Shown piece by piece: positions 5,088 to 5,428 of a stretch of DNA of 5,428 bases (its first letter is position 1; every line of letters starts with the position of its first letter). Location of the stretch: positions 1 through 5,428 of the forward strand of contig JAFZVO010000019.1 in NCBI GenBank assembly GCA_017617775.1, in the 5' to 3' direction. Origin of the DNA: Bacilli bacterium (GTDB taxonomy: Bacteria > Bacillota_I > Bacilli_A > RFN20 > CAG-826). Position numbers and translations under genes: made by a program. A model generated the notes under the pieces. It was not told the DNA's origin. It saw nothing but the letters and a program-made list of their open reading frames with translations, and ran no database searches.

Positions 5088-5428
5088 ATGGTGGATAAAA
5101 AGATTCGTTATGGACTATTAATAGTGGCTATCGGATACTTAGTGTCCGCCATTTTATTTTCCCTTGATATGCTAGGCTTATTCATGATGAGCCCAAGGAG
5201 TATTGGGCATTGGTCAACAGCCATTCTCTCCTATTTTTTAGGAGGGTTAGCATTATATTTCTTTTTCATCATGCCGAAGATGGCATCTGATAAGAAATGT
5301 AAGCAGCTTGGTATTATCGGGATGGCGAGCACACCGATACTCGCAGCGGTCTTAGTCTTTACCTGTTTTATTGTTCCTACAACATTAATAGTCGCGTTAT
5401 GGTATTTCATCATCATGATGGTGATGGC
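5088..5428 (+). CDS. Multi-pass membrane protein, cut by the window edge
   Basis: The frame is open from ATG 5088 to the window end (113 full codons plus two bases), so the C-terminus is missing. A TAA at 5082-5084 in frame limits the start; GTG at 5091 is the only close alternative. After a basic N-terminus (M-V-D-K-K-I-R) come hydrophobic helices at about residues 8-33, 46-63 and 74-96, and the beginning of a fourth from 98. The charged loop at 64-72 (K-M-A-S-D-K-K-C-K) between helices 2 and 3 is probably cytosolic by the positive-inside rule. I recognise no family. No Shine-Dalgarno sequence precedes the start, and only 16 bases separate it from the tRNA's CCA. Codon and base use resemble the neighbours. 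It is a real gene on hydrophobicity pattern and open length; the function is unknown. Confidence 0.72.
   Translation, partial: MVDKKIRYGLLIVAIGYLVSAILFSLDMLGLFMMSPRSIGHWSTAILSYFLGGLALYFFFIMPKMASDKKCKQLGIIGMASTPILAAVLVFTCFIVPTTLIVALWYFIIMMVM

Noticed and set aside
5191..5208. GCCCAA/TTGGGC hairpin as a terminator after the tRNA
   Set aside because: The 6-bp stem is not followed by a T-run and lies inside the open frame of the partial membrane protein.

Overview
The window looks like chromosome of a low-to-moderate-GC Bacillota (Firmicutes)-type bacterium, perhaps a gut or rumen Erysipelotrichia, Acholeplasma-like or related Bacilli lineage. The reasons are: standard stop codons with TGG for Trp, TATAAT-type -10 boxes, GAGG/AAAGG ribosome binding sites, hairpin-plus-U-tract terminators, a CCA-encoding tRNA, and a lipoprotein built of InlB/Listeria-Bacteroides-type repeats. 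The lineage is an inference; nothing here fixes the species.

Layout. Positions 1-235 hold no gene. They contain a terminator (11-35) for something to the left, a striking cluster of four TGTCCC(A/G)TT direct repeats (46-115), a second terminator-like hairpin (152-182) and a perfect TATAAT box (190-195). Next comes a 543-residue surface lipoprotein (236-1867, +). It converges on a small peroxidase of the glutathione peroxidase family (1893-2372, -), and the two genes share a 25-bp gap holding a bidirectional terminator. A 97-bp divergent intergenic region follows, with a perfect 19-bp dyad and a TATAAT box so close to the next ATG that the transcript may be leaderless. It leads into a + strand pair: a seven-helix membrane acyltransferase of the HGSNAT/DUF1624 type (2470-3342) and an acyl-adenylate/acyl-CoA ligase (3332-4978), which overlap by 11 bp. 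A tRNA-Leu(CAG) (4988-5071) starts 9 bases after the ligase stop, and a membrane protein cut by the window edge (5088 to the end) starts 16 bases after the tRNA's CCA.

How the genes may work together. The acyltransferase and ligase are almost certainly translated as a coupled pair. The simplest reading is that the ligase activates a carboxylic acid and the membrane protein transfers the acyl group to an envelope or exported acceptor; the substrate and acceptor cannot be read from the sequence. The peroxidase is an independent oxidative-stress function, probably thioredoxin-driven. The lipoprotein is probably an adhesin or envelope protein. The candidates most worth attention are the TGTCCC repeat array, the acyltransferase-ligase pair, and the ligase-tRNA-membrane protein arrangement with its SD-less downstream start.
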